Assembly: GCA_963573385.1 (NCBI GenBank)
Contig: CAUYLG010008960.1
Span: 42,261 to 106,260 of the forward strand
Length of the DNA stretch: 64,000 nt
DNA from: Cacajao melanocephalus
Lineage: Eukaryota; Chordata; Mammalia; Primates; Pitheciidae
Direction of reading: 5' to 3'
Shown: in pieces, positions 30,108 to 48,841 of the stretch
Position numbering within the stretch: the stretch's first letter is position 1
Layout of the letters: each line of letters opens with the position of its first letter
The notes under the pieces: generated by a model
Told to the model about the DNA's origin: nothing
Database searches by the model: none
The model's input: only the letters and a program-made list of their open reading frames with translations
Program-made: the position numbers and the translations under genes

Positions 30108-30362
30108 GGCCAGGTGCAGTGGCTCATGCCTGTAATCCCAGCAATTTGGGGAGGCCAAGGTGGGAGGATCACTTGAGTTCAAGACCAGCCTGGGCAACAT
30201 AACAAGACTCTTGACTCTATAAAAAAAAATTAGCTGAGTGTGGTGGAGCCACTCAGGAGGCTGATGTGGGAGGATTACTTGAGCCTGGGCAGTCAAGGCT
30301 GCAGTGAGCCAAGATCACATCATTGCGCGCAAACCCGGGAGACAGAGTGAGACCTTGTTTCT
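30108..30362 (+). repeat. Alu, old, internally deleted
   Basis: Sense Alu beginning GGCCAGGTGCAGTGGCTCATG; the right monomer is shortened around GTGGTGGAGCCACTCAGG. It lies between the two duplicated blocks. Confidence 0.9.
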
Positions 30363-30870
30363 TCACACACACATACTTAACATATGCAAGCAAGCCTTAA
30401 CCCTAGGAAACAGATACTTAGATTCTGCCATGGTCCTAGACATTGTGGCCTTTGGCCCCACCTGCCTCTCACAGGCCCGGTCATCGTGGACAGGCCATTT
30501 GCCTCTGCTCCCCAGCTTCCCCATCTGGGAAACGGGATGATGATTGTGCTGGCCACACAGGGCATGATGGAATGAGACATCAGCGGGAGGGTGGGCGTGT
30601 TGGGAGGACTGTACCTAAGGTGGGAAACATAAAATTCAGGAAAGATTTCCAACAAATGGTAAGAAGTAAAATGTTTGGGGACATTTAAAAGGATGAATCC
30701 TTAGATAGCAAGAAAGCCTGACTTTCAGAATGTTGTATTTCCCCAAGTATCAGAAGAGCTGAGATCTCCCAGGCTCTATTTCTCCCAAAGCAGCTATGTC
30801 CAATCAGAAGAAGGAACAGCGAGGTGCTCTGTGGGGGCACAGGTCTTCTGAGTCAGAGGAATGAGGCCAC

Positions 30871-31045
30871 ATTCACCCTAAGAGCATTTTATGAAATTCC
30901 TTTAAAAATAAAAAATGAAGGATGGCATTCCTAGCAGATCTTTAATCTGCTATAGCCTTTCTCTTTGGACCAAATTAATAAAATAAATAACAAGATAATA
31001 GTAAACATAAGGAAAGGTTATGTCAGTCAATCCTGAACTTTCTCT
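30871..31045 (+). repeat. Unidentified duplicated block, copy 2
   Basis: Direct copy of 29781-29966, offset 1090 bp at the start. Flanks on either side do not match, so the duplicated unit is about 175-186 bp. Confidence 0.85.
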
Positions 31046-32199
31046 AATAATGAAACAGCCAGGACATTGTTTTTCTGGTTTGCCTTCATTGCCTTTGAGG
31101 CACCGTGATAGAGCCAGCTCAGGAGCCTGCGTGGGTCTCCTTCATGCATTCCTGTCCCCTCTGCCTGGGCCCCTGTCCATTTCCCTGTCTCTCTGCCTGA
31201 GTCCCGTCTAACCTGCAGTGAGAAAGCTGGGAGATCTCTTTGTCCCAAGCCATAAATTCTTGGCCAGCCCAGGACACTCAGAGATTCCCACCTGCCATTC
31301 TTCAGTCACTGGGCCTGTCAGGGCAAACAGACTATAAATTCAAAGCATGCGGCAAATCCAAACTTGGGCATTGCAAAAGCTCTGTTGACAAAAAGCCTGA
31401 TGGCAGAGAGCTTTAGAGGTGCAGGATTGAAAGACATATGGCCCTAGAGTTGTTAGGTTTGGCTGTCAGGCCCTTGGAATTGGAAATGCAGCACTACCGG
31501 CCGTGTGTTTGCCGAGAAGTGGCCTCCCGATGCCCCGGACAGCTCAGCGGGTGGGGTCTGCTGGCCTCCAAGAGGCACTCTGCGTGTGACCCTGGGTGCG
31601 AGGATGAGACCTGAGGCCCTGCAGATGCCCAAAACCAAGTCCAGATACAAGGTCCAGGCTCTTCCATCCTTAGTGGTCTGTGGATTCCAAAAATGAAATG
31701 CAACAGGTGCCAAATATATCAGAAATTGAAGCTTATTTGCCCAGCTTGCCAACTTCCACTGGCTCATTTTCACTTAAAGTTTTCACATTCCCACCATGTC
31801 CCCACTCCATTCTTGCTGCAAATACAGTCTGAAGTTTGCAGGCCCAGGGAACTGACAAAGCTTCGTTCCCTCCCCGGCATTCCCTTCCCATGAGGCAGTG
31901 TTGGAGGTGCGATGGCTTGATTTTCATATTGGGTTCTCTTTTTCCTCACATCCTTATAGCCTTTGGACATGCCCTGGTTATCGCCACACAGACCCCAGTT
32001 CTCTCCCCATTTTGCGTTTGTTCTTAGGCATTTCAATATCAGAAAAACCTAACTCACATTTATTTTAGGGAGGGGTGGAGAAAAGATTCAGTGTTCACCC
32101 TCCCTGCCTGTCTCTCTCTTCCAACTACACCCACGCCCCCCCGTCCCCTTCTCTCTCCTCCACACCTTTTTTTTTTGGCTTTGTTTTGGTTTTCATTGA

Positions 32200-33853
<1,654 letters not shown>

Positions 33854-36315
33854 TAGAAAACAGTCTTTGAAGGGAAATACAAACTCTTTCAAGTCATCTG
33901 AACCCAAGCGTTTGGAATGCGGGCTTGCAAAAACGGGGAAACAGTCCACGAGCTAGGATTCATGCTTAGTGGTGGAGAGTGGAAAATGAACCCTGAGGGC
34001 TGGTGGGATTGGTTGAATTGAAATCATGAAAATCCGATGGGGCAGGGAGGCCTTGGCACTTAATCCCTTCCCGACTACCTTTGTGAATGGTTCTCATTTG
34101 GGTTTTGTTGTTGTTTTTGTTTGTTTGTTTTTGAATACCCCGTGGAAATAATTTTTACTTGGGTTAGGGCACAGTGAAATTTTACACATTGTGGCCTACA
34201 TTGGTAGCCTTACATTTATTGCATAAAAGATGAAAAGATTTGTTTTTTGTTTTTTATTTTTTAGGATTTGGGGTGGTGGAGTTCTTGTTTTTTGCTTGTT
34301 TCAGTTAAAGCCTTTTGTTTCAAATGCTTGGCATTCTGAATGAATTCTCCCGGGCTATTGAGTGTTGTTAACGTACATTCGTCCTTGGGTGACTGTACCC
34401 TGGAGGACAGGGGACAAGGAAAGAGGAAAAACAGGCCACTCATTTTTAGTAGTTCTTACTGTAATAGAGACTCTGAAAGTTTTTGTTACTTTAAAAGACT
34501 AGCCTAACCTGTTATTTTTCCATTGTTTTATAATGTTAAAGTCAGTGATGACATCTCATCTTTGAGGATTTCTTTGCCTTGGTTTGATGTTGAGAGCTTC
34601 TTTAGGCTCAGTAACTATACTGCGAGAGTGGAGGGACCATGGATCAAACGACTTTTAGGATTTTTTTTTTTTAATGGAACATTAACCTCTAGGGAAAGCT
34701 TGGATTGAAGTCATTTGAGTACAAAAGGCTTCAGAATTGTTAACCCTCTAAAGAGAGTTCTGAGTCACCCTGTTACATGGGTATCCCCTAATGGTTTAGT
34801 GGAAATCCAGCCGGCCAGGGTCGCCCAGCAGAGCAGCGTATCACGTAGTTGGTGATTTCTCAAAAACTATGTGGTTTTCAGAAGTGTGCATACTATTTCC
34901 TGAAAGCATGGATTAGGCAAATGAGACATCAGCCAGCATTCTGAGTCATCCTGTAGGAAGAGTGTTGATTTACATATCTAAGGAGGTATTCACCCAGAGA
35001 CTGGGGGGAGGATTTGTTTTAAGAAGCTGATTTATTGTATTTATGATGTAGCTGTGCCTAGGAGGTTCTAGGGCCTGAGCGGTTCAGGTTGGGGTGAAGA
35101 CAAACCCTGCAAGCAGGAGCACGTCTCTGCCCAGCAAGGCTGGGGCGTCTTTCCCTCCATGACAGGCTCTCCTACGTTATGCCAAGGACTCGGACTCCCA
35201 GTGAGGTTCAGCAGGCCCACGGGTTTCCATGTGAGAAGGCCATGCCTTGAGCCTTTCTCTCTCCTTAGCACTGCTCTGGCTTCTGCTTCTGGGGGCTGTG
35301 CACACTACTAGCCATTGCCAGCCTGAGGGTGCGCATTGGGAGAGGTGTGTGCTGCAGAGAGGCCCGAGTAAGATCTAAAACCACCTCCTCAACGTGTGCC
35401 CCCCTGGAATGACTAGAGCTTCCCATTTTTCTAACTAATCATGTAAGTCCTTATATCATCTAAGCAATTAAAAAGGAGGACCAAGAACCTAACCCTTACT
35501 TCTAAAGACAGGGGGTGAGGCTCCTTGGGGACATTATCTATGCTTCTCTACATCCCTGTGGTGCTAGGATGGTGCTGGGTACTTCCAGGGGATCATCTAT
35601 GCTTTCTTAGCAGAGTGTGGTCTGCAGAGGTCATGCATCTTACTGAGGGTCTCAGAGCCAAGATGTAAACATTAACTGCCTAATTAAAAAGCCATTGAGT
35701 TTTGCTGAGTAATTATCCTCAAAGTTATAGGCCTCAAATGAAATCAGCATTGAAGATAACTGTAGTTGTACTTAGCTTTGAAAAATCTTCCACAAAAGCC
35801 CTAGAAGGATCCCGCATTGGCTTAACAGACTCCCCATAGAGAAGCCAAGGGGATTTCCTAGCCCCTGATTGTAAATCTTCTGGTGAGACAAATGGATATT
35901 TAAATTTTATTTTCCAAAATACAGACAACTTGTTGGAAACTGTAAAAAGTAGAGTCAGAAACCTTTCACTGCTTATGCTTATGTGACTGTAACCATATAT
36001 TTTCTATTACTACAAGAGAGTTGCCTGTTAAAGTCCCACAACAGGTGCATGGGTCACCCATTCCTAGTGAGTGAGGCATGAGTTTGCCAGACCCAAGTAG
36101 AAACTCATGGTGTTCTGACCCCTGTATGGTAGTTCCTGCCGTGTGACTGGCAGTCTGGGCACCTGTTGCCATAACTAGGTTGACTGTCTGCAGGATTTAC
36201 CATCACTCACTTTATGGTCTGTGATGGTCCTACCCTATTTCTGATCAGTCTGCATTGGTGACCATGACTGCACACTCTGTAGATTTTATATGTGTATATT
36301 TGTACTTCTTTTAAT

Positions 36316-36790
36316 TGGTTAATTGACAGAAAATAATTGTGCATATTCATGGGGTACATAGTGATTTTTAATACATATAATGTATGGTGATCAGATCAAG
36401 GGAATTAGCATATCCATCATCTCAAACTTGTATCATGTCTTTGTGTTGGGAACATTCAGTATCCTCCTTCTGGTTATTTGAAACTATGTCATATGTTATT
36501 GGTCCCTAGAGTCACCCTACAGGGCTGTAGAACACAAACAGCGTCCCCCCTCTCTAGCTGTCATTTTGTATCCTTGAACAAATCCCTGTTCCTTCCTTCC
36601 CAGCCTCTGCTATCCTCCTTATACTTTTTACTTCTATGAGATCAATTTTTTTAGCTTCCATATATGGGTGAAAACATGGTGTTCAACTTTCTGTTCTTAT
36701 TTCACTTAATGTCCTGGGAACACTATTTAGCTATTAAAAAAAAATGAAGTCCTGTCATTCACATTAACTCTGGTGATTTGTGTCCTGCCT
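36316..36790 (-). mobile_element. L1 3' end (antisense)
   Basis: AATTGACAGAAAATAATTGTGC, CATGGGGTACATAGTGATTT, ATCAAGGGAATTAGCATATCC and TAGCTTCCATATATGGGTG are, in order, the reverse complement of the L1 3' region. The rest of the element is absent (5' truncated). Confidence 0.8.
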
Positions 36791-37565
36791 CCCTAACATG
36801 TTCTTAGGGATCTAGATGATAGAGAGGAAAATTCTCTTTTGTATCATACAAACCTTGTGAAGAAAAACTGGAGTTTTTTTGCCTTTCAGAAAATCATATC
36901 TTAGTTTTTCTGTTTAATCTGTTTCTTGCATTCAGTCAGACCTCTGACTCAAGACTCAAGTCACTCACCTAATCAGTGGTGATAAGGGCAGGTACCTGGT
37001 TGAAAGGTACCTTTGTGTCACAAAAGGAGCACCAGTCAGTCTAAGCTATGACCGAGTTCCAAAGCCTAGGACAGTCTGAGTGTATAAGTAGGCATGTGGA
37101 GTGCCTAGCCCTGTACATCTCATTCCTCCTGCAGGTCAATTCTTTGTTGAAGCAGGTGAATAGCAGCCTTCCCCAGGAAGCAGCCCTGCCTGGGCCAGTT
37201 GATTACTGACTGGTACAAGTCTGTGAGCAGCGTGGAGATATCAGTCAGTTAACTTGACTGTCCTCGGTCACTACCATAGAACATAAGGTATAGTCCATAA
37301 GTCCAAACTTTGCCAGGAGGCTTGAGCCTGCTAATGCACAGGGACTTATATTTAATAAGTTTTGCCATTTGAGGGAAGGGATTATTTTCCCCTGCATGGG
37401 AAAAGCCAAGATGCATCCTAGGTTTCAGTCTGTTAATAAGTTTTAGAGAAAGGTGGTATATATGGTTGTCTAGAATATCTAACAATAAAGCTTAATTGTA
37501 GATATTTATATACCTTCAGTGTTGCCTTTTCTCACAGTGTTGATACTAAGTGTTAAAACGTGCAC

Positions 37566-37960
37566 TGTGAATGAAGACATCCCTAGACGGGCTTTGTGTG
37601 AGCAGCATGGCTGTTTATTCACCCGGGTGTAGGTGGACTGAGTACAAAAATAGGGTCAGTAAAGGGCAGTGGGTTAGGAGTTGGTTTTATAGGTTTGGAG
37701 TGGGCAGTGGAAAGTTACAGAAGTTACAGTTTAGGGTGGTGTTTTGCAAGCTGGGAGGGGGTCCTGGTATGGAGTCAAGGTCCAAGGTCAGTTACAAAGT
37801 CCAATGGCCTTATCAATTGGGGCAGGAATAAGGAACAATAGAGACTGTCTTAAAGTTAAGTAGGTGCCCTGTAGGGGTTGATCATTCCTTCCTCTTTTCA
37901 TGGTCTTCCAATTACTTCAGATTTTCCAGGAACTCATCTGGAGTGTCTGTGCAGGTCACA
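37566..37960 (-). mobile_element. Possible ERV LTR fragment
   Basis: The reverse complement contains GTGAATAAACAGCCATGCTG, then CTCACACAAAGCCCGTCTAG, the layout of a poly(A) signal and R-U5 end of ERV1-type LTRs. The far end is not resolved. Confidence 0.45.
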
Positions 37961-38335
37961 GAGGTTAACATGGCATCCATGGGGCCATCCGTCAACCTGA
38001 AAGACCTTACACTAAGCAAGGGCAAATAATTGTGAGTCAGCTAGTGAAGAATTCAGCACAAGTGTTTCGTCACTCAGTAGTTATGATGCTACTGGGGTAT
38101 ATAGGATCTTATGCCAGGCGGCCTTTATACAATAGACCAAGAAGCATTCTTGTCTCAAAGTATCTAATCCACATCTAAAAACTATTTCCTCATGAACATT
38201 CTTTCTTGATTGTATCGTGGTCCAGAGATCGAAGTATGTCAAACATCTCTCCTGTAGAGTTCTGCATCAGGTTCTGGAAAGAGGCAGGTCCTTATCAGGT
38301 CTCCGTCAGCAGCGGAGGGCATGGGAGCCCTGTGA

Positions 38336-38563
<228 letters not shown>

Positions 38564-38820
38564 TAAGTAGTGAAAGGCTGAGCGGGGTCCAAAACATTGC
38601 TGACCACCCTGAAGGCAGGATGTGACCTTGGGCTGTTTGAGGACAGATGTCCTTCAGTAGGTGTGGTGCGTTCATGCAATGGAATACCACTTAGCAACTG
38701 AAAGGGGCAGCCGATGATGCAGGACACAACCTGGGTGCCCTTCCAGGGTATGGTGCTGAGTGAGAGAAGCAGTTACATACACAATTCCACTCACATCACA
38801 GCCTTATAAACACAGCTCTT

Positions 38821-39323
<503 letters not shown>

Positions 39324-39438
39324 CTATCTCCTGGTTGTGGTGGTAGTTTCACAAATCTTCATGTGTGTGAAGAAGGCTCTCAGAACTGTACACCACCCCC
39401 CAAATGTTATGGAAAAATTTTTTAAAGAAGAAAGTTCC

Positions 39439-39535
39439 ATATATATATATATATACACACACACCCACCCCACACATACACACACATATATATATACACA
39501 TACACACACACGCATATATATATATATATATAAAA
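39439..39535 (+). repeat. Compound (AT)n/(AC)n microsatellite
   Basis: Alternating TA and CA blocks: AT run, CACACACCCACCCCACAC, CA and TA runs, CACACGC, then a second AT run ending at A8. Confidence 0.93.
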
Positions 39536-39567
39536 AAAACCATCCGAGGTACAGGTAAAAGCAACAT

Positions 39568-39925
39568 TGTCTTAGTCCATTTTATGCAGCTCTAACCAAA
39601 TACCACCAACTGGGTAATTTAAAATGAACAGAAATCTATTGGTTCATAGTTCTGGAGGCTGAGAAGTCCAAGATCAAGGTGCTGGTGTCTGGCAAGGGCC
39701 TTCATGAGGAGTCATTACATGGCAGGAGGGCAACGAGCAGCCAGGAAAGAGCAAGAGGGGCCAAATTCTCCCTTTTATGATAGCATCAATTCCACCATGA
39801 AGGTGGAGCCCTCATGGTATAGTCACTTCCTAAAGGTCACCTCTTAAAGGCCTCACCTCTTATGACTGTTACAATGACAAAGTTTAACATGAGTTTTGGA
39901 GGGGACAAACATTCAAACCATAGCA
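39568..39925 (-). mobile_element. MaLR-type solo LTR
   Basis: A 358-bp block TGTCTTAG...CATAGCA. Reverse complement begins TGCTATGGTTTGAATGTTTG, the usual start of MST/MLT-type LTRs. Flanks AACAT (39563-39567) and AATAT (39926-39930) match at 4 of 5 positions. Confidence 0.7.
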
Positions 39926-40760
39926 AATATTAAAGTCAAGCTCTACTAACTTTGTATACTGCAAGACATCATGATATAGAGACATGACTCTTGATAGACA
40001 GTAGGTATATTTTAGCAAACATGAAGATGCCAGCTGAAGAAATTTCTGAAAGAATAGCAAATAGCCATTCTGCAATAGCAGATAGCCAAGTGTTCTCCTA
40101 GGGAATTCTCTTACATGCTAAAGACAGAACAGTGTACAAGCCAGTCTTCAGGGAGATTTCCTTCTCTTGATTGTATACAGTGAAACACACAGCTAAATGA
40201 GATAATTTCAAACCATAATAAATGACTGCATTTTATCTTCTTCACAGCATTTATTACTATTTGATTAGGACAGGCAGAAGGAGAGGTTTGCATGGTCGAG
40301 AGAACGCTTGAGGAGGTGGTATGTCAGTTCAGACTTAAAAGGTGGGAGGAGGTCACTCTGGGACCCCGAGGAACCCAACTCCCTGCAGGAGGAGCAGATA
40401 CAGGCTGCTGAGGAAAGAGTGCATTTGGCATATCAGCAAAATGGAAGCCAAGGGTAGCTGGAACCTAGAGAGTGAGAGGACAGTGCACAGGGGCAGAAGA
40501 GCTAGACAGGCCCAGGCCATGCACCTTTGCAGGTCATGGGAAACTTTGGATGTTACTTGATTCTGGAGGAAACCATTGGGGCTTTTCAGCAGGTGTCTGA
40601 TGTCTGTTTTATGCTTTGGAAAGGTCCATGTGACTGCCGGGCAGAGTGGCAAGGAGGTGACACTATGGTGAAACAATGCTACAAGTGTCCCTTCCACTCT
40701 TGGAGCCAGAAGCAAGGGGCCTGTGAGCACTGTTGCAGTAGCCCAGGCAGAGATGTGATA

Positions 40761-41081
40761 TAGTCATGCACCTATAACAGTGTTTCAGCCAGTGGCGGTA
40801 GCCCCTTAAGATTCTAATATTGTGTGTTTACTCTGCCTTGTCTATGTTTAGATACACAAATGCTTACCATTATGTTACAGTTTCCTCTAGTGTTCAGGAC
40901 AGTCATATGCTCTACAGGTTTGTAGCCTAGAAGCAATAGGCTGTACCATGCAGCCTAGGTGTGTAGTAGCCTACACCATTTAGGTTTGTGTAAGTACATT
41001 CTGTGATGTTCGCATGACGACAAAATTGCCTAAGGGTGCATTTTTCAGATTGTATCCCTGTCATTAAGCAGCACTTGGCCG
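40761..41081. mobile_element. Fossil non-autonomous DNA transposon
   Basis: A 321-bp element with decayed terminal inverted repeats (5' TAGTCATGCACCTATAAC versus reverse-complemented 3' end CGGCCAAGTGCTGCTTAATG). TA lies at both outer ends (40759-40760, 41082-41083), as in Tc1/mariner insertions. The interior (GTAGCCTAGAAGCAATAGGC) is a familiar dispersed human repeat, but I cannot name it with certainty. Confidence 0.6.
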
Positions 41082-41319
41082 TACCTGGAGCAGGTGTGTA
41101 GCAGTGGAGATGGGTCAGATCCAGCTCCATGGTGAGGCAGGCAGTTGTTTGCTAATAGGGTGACAAGAGAGAAGGGAGGTAGAGCAGGGAATTAATTTAG
41201 GATGGTGCCTGGGAGCTTTTTACACAACTGTGCTGGCGTGCTGCCCCTACTGAAATAGGGAAAGCCTTCGGGTGGGTGTGGGTGTGGGCCTCGAGATTGC
41301 TAGCTTATGTTTTGTCTAA

Positions 41320-41628
<309 letters not shown>

Positions 41629-42141
41629 TAAAAATGCAAATTATACAATACACATATTACACAGAAGTCAAATTATTAGCACAGGGAATCTGATTTCTGA
41701 GAAAACTTTTAATAGAAGCCAAAATAGCAAATAATGCTTCTGACCAAATTATCTTCTCTCAGAAAGTATGTTTCTTCACAAATGTTGTTGAAACTTCATT
41801 TTTGTTCTTTATTAAAAACAAAAATATGATCTTACACAATAAGCTTTACAAAATCAAACAAAAACGTGCATATATGTGCTTTTTCCTGAGGCAACATGAG
41901 ATTCTTTGTATAGACCTATCAGACACCCTACATCAATGCCATTGATAGCTACCAGCAAACAGTGGATTTCAGAAAACAGTATGTTAAATTACTCAAGACA
42001 TTGCACTCTTTGTTAGAAGAGAAACTTTTTCAATTGTATTTCACTGCCCAGGAGCCTGTATTCTCGAGATTTGGAAAATAAGTTGACCCAGGGTTTCATT
42101 ATTTTGGGGCTGCATGGATCTGATTAAAAAACCCTGCTGTG

Positions 42142-42436
42142 GGCCAGGCTCAGTGGCTTATGCCTGTGGTTCCAGCACTGTGGGAGGCCAAGGCAGGCAG
42201 ATCACAAGGTCAAGAGTTTGAGACCAGCCTGGCCAACATGGTGAAACCCTGTCTCTACTAAGAAAACAAAAATTACCAGGCATGGTGGTGTGTGCCTGTA
42301 ATCCCAGCTACTCAGGAGGCTAAGGCAAGAGAATCGCTTGAATCCAGGAGGCAGAGGTTGGAGTGAGCCAAGATCATGCCACTGCACTCCAGCCTGGGCA
42401 ACAGAGCAAGACTCCATCTCAGGAAAGAAAAAAAAA
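42142..42436 (+). repeat. Alu, full length
   Basis: Sense Alu flanked by CCCTGCTGT (42132-42140 and 42438-42446) as target-site duplication. Confidence 0.95.
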
Positions 42437-42565
42437 GCCCTGCTGTTGACCTTCAGCCAGGCTGCCCTTTATCTTAGTCAACTCATCTGAAAGATAAAGA
42501 AGTGGAATTACATGACTGTATTTCTGAGGTCTCTTTCCAGTTGCACATTCTCTTAATCTTTTATA

Positions 42566-43567
42566 CAGGTTGAATATCTTTTATCCAAAATGCTTGAGAC
42601 CAAAAATATTTCAGAGTTTTTGTTTTTTCAGAATTTGGAATATTTACATGTACTACATAATGAGATATCTTGGGGGTGGGATCTAAGTCAAAATACAAAA
42701 TTTGTTTGTTTTATATATATACTCTCTACACATAGCCTGATATTACTTTAATATAGTACTTTTCATAATTTCATACATAAAACAAAGTTTGTGTACATTA
42801 AACCATCAGAAAGCAAAGGCATCACTGTGACCCCCCACTGGGTTCGTCTTGCCCACTGCCCAGGTGAAGGTGACTTACCAAGATGGGAATTGCAATAGAG
42901 AAAGAGTTTAATTCACACAGAGCTGGCTAAACTGGAGACTGGTGCTTTATTACTTAAGTCACTCTCCCCCAAAATCCGGAGGCTAGGGTTTTTCAAGGAT
43001 AATCTGGGGGGAGGTGGGGACTAGGGAATGGGTGCTGCTGATTGGATAGGGTGCAATCATAGAGTGTGTTAAATGGTTCCTGTATGTGCCGAGTGTGCTT
43101 CTGGGTGGGTCCACAGGACCAGCTAGAGGTCTGGATGGAGTCATCAGAAGTGTAGAAGCCTGAAAAGACATCACAAAAGGCCAGTTTTAGGTTCTGCAAC
43201 GGTGATGTTGTCTACAGGGGTAATTGGGGAAGTTGCAAACCTTGTGGCTAATTTATTAGTCCAACAAAAGCAGTCCGATACCTAGACAGTAAGAGGGTTT
43301 GTTTTGGGAAAGAGTTGTTACCATCTTTGTTTTAAAGTTAAACTGTAAACTAAGTTTCTCCCAAAGTTAGTTCTGCCTATGCCCAGGAATGAACAAGCAC
43401 AGTTTAGACGTCAGTAGTTAGATGGAGTCAGTCAGGTCAGATCCCTTAAACTGTCAGTTTTCTCATTGTTAATTTTTTTTGCAAAGGTAGTTTCATCACT
43501 ATCTCATGTTGGAGCTCAGAAAGTTTTGGATGTTAGGGCATTTTGGATTAGGGATGCTCAACTTGTA
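42566..43567. mobile_element. Tigger-like DNA transposon split by an LTR
   Basis: Ends CAGGTTGAATAT and ATGCTCAACTTG are inverted repeats, with TA immediately outside on both sides (42564-42565, 43568-43569). Removing the inserted LTR and one TCAC copy leaves about 328 bp of continuous repeat (GAAAGCAAAGGCATCAC joined to TATCTCATG). It is non-autonomous, with no transposase. Confidence 0.7.
42826..43495 (-). mobile_element. ERV1-type solo LTR inside the Tigger-like element
   Basis: A 670-bp TGTGACC...GTTTCA block with exact 4-bp target duplication TCAC (42822-42825 and 43496-43499), as expected for gamma-retrovirus-like ERV1 elements. Its minus strand carries AATAAA (42946-42951) in front of a U5-like end. 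No internal viral genes are present. Confidence 0.8.
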
Positions 43568-44249
43568 ATGTATGATATTTAATGTGTAAGTATTTTGCTG
43601 TCTAAATACTTGTAAATACCTGCAAAAGCAAGGAGGGCCTGGACAAAACTGAGCCTCCCTAGGTGCCACTGTATCTGCAACACCGAGAAGACTATTTGCG
43701 GTAGGTACCAAATAAGTACCTGAATGAACCAGTAAATAAATGAAGAAAAGGAACTAGCACTGAGTAGCACATGAGGTCTCTTTGAAGCTACCTCGATATC
43801 CTTTTCTGTTACGAAAACAGAAAAGAGTTGCTTTGCATTTAGGAATTTTTAAGTGACTTAATCAGTTCAGAATGTGAGTGATTTGAGAACAGTGTGACTA
43901 GAGTTCATAAAACCTTTAAACTATTAAGGCTGAAAAGAACCTAGGACATTCTTAAATCCTTTCGTATCCCTGTTGGGGAAATCCAGGTGCCAGATGTTAC
44001 AAGTATTTAAGTTAAAAACTGACTAGGCATAGGTTAAGGCATAGGTCACTTAGCAAGACCCCAAAACCCCACGAAGAATATTTAGTGGCTCTTCTGAGAA
44101 ATGATATGTATAATCCAGCATCCCCCAGCACTTTAAGTACTCATTGTTGAATCTATATATTTTTTTAATAGAAAGCAAAAATTCATCAGTCTCATCACCA
44201 AACTAATCATGCCATAGCACTCTCATAATTTGATGAATTCATCTGTCAT

Positions 44250-44285
44250 TTTCTATCTATCTCTGTCTTTCTCTCTGTCTCTCTG

Positions 44286-44333
<48 letters not shown>

Positions 44334-44366
44334 TGTCTCTCTGTCTCTCTCTCTCTCTCTCTCTTG
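44250..44366 (+). repeat. (TCTC/TCTG)n polypyrimidine microsatellite
   Basis: More than 100 bases of CT dinucleotides interrupted by periodic G. A pure polypurine-polypyrimidine tract. Confidence 0.95.
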
Positions 44367-44479
44367 TTTGCTCACTGGCTCTCCTTCTGCCTCTACATAC
44401 ATATCCACTATGTGTAATTCTGCAAACCTTTATTTTCCCACAAGTCCAGGACATCATTTATGTCAACATATAAGATACA

Positions 44480-44760
44480 CACTCATGTTTTTAGTGGTCA
44501 CAGAATATTCCATTTGATTCCTTCCTCATATTGAAACATACAGTTTCTCTCTCTTTTGGCTATTATAAGCAAAGCTGAAGTGAGCATATTTTCACATGTA
44601 TATTTCATTCCTAGTTGATTGTTTCCTTGAGATAAATTTCTAGAAGTAGCACTGCTGGGTTAGAGAATGAGCATTCATATTGTCTTACCTGTCTGTTGAA
44701 TGGCAATAAAGTAACAGTCCATATCCCACTTTACTAAAATAGAAAAGTATATGCATCACC
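44480..44760 (-). mobile_element. Old L1 3' fragment (antisense)
   Basis: TTGGCTATTATAAGCAAAGC, GAGATAAATTTCTAGAAGTAGC and ACTGCTGGGTTAGAGAATGAGC follow the reverse complement of old L1 3' sequence. Confidence 0.55.
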
Positions 44761-45320
44761 TTATATGAAAGATATAGGCCCCATACAGAAATTACTTTAA
44801 TAATGGCGGATCAGATCAGTTGAAAGGTTCACCATTTTAAGGAGTTATTTTAAAAGGCAAGCATTGCCTCCTTACTGTAGTTATTTTGGAAGAACATAGT
44901 GCCTTCTATATGGGGCTCTTAAGGAAGCCTAGCTATAGCTTGAAGTGGGAGCCCACCTTGTAGCCGAGACCAGGATATGAAAGCAAAGAGGTTTGCTCTG
45001 TGCATGCTACTTCATGAACGCTTTCAAATAACTCTTGGCAAGGTATGCTGCTGATACCTATGCAGATGGTAGCCTTTAATGCATGTCAGACATTCAAGAG
45101 TAGCTTGTCCCAGGGGCTATATTTATGGCAAATCGTGGTTCTCTCCATGAGAATTAAGCACATGGTTTTCTTTCCTTCTAGAAAAGCCTACTGCACTGCA
45201 CACAGACATGGGGGACATGGGGCATGGAACTACCACCCCTTCCTATCACTATTTCTAGTCCAAATATGGCAGTCTCTCTGCTCAGCCCTACAGAAAAGAA
45301 AGTAATTTTCAAAGTAACTA

Positions 45321-45656
<336 letters not shown>

Positions 45657-45924
45657 TAGTCTGCACTTTTACACAGAGCTGTCTGGTAGTGCTGTAGCCA
45701 TGACAGGAAAGCCCATGGCACCCAGGATCTCCTGGCCACGCCCTGTGGCCCCAGCCCTATATGGACGTGTGATGCGAGAACTGTTACAGAGTAACCTTCT
45801 TTTGTCCTTTATGACACAGCCCTCAGTCCTTTCTTTAAAATACCTACTTGTGCTGTAATTTCAACTTTGGCTTTTGCTCTTTGACTATCTGCGTGACAAG
45901 AAAGCCATTCCGATGGTTTAGTAA

Positions 45925-48841
<2,917 letters not shown>

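Noticed and set aside
42826..43495. Possible intact endogenous retrovirus
   Set aside because: Only a single LTR between 4-bp target duplications is present, with no internal viral genes.
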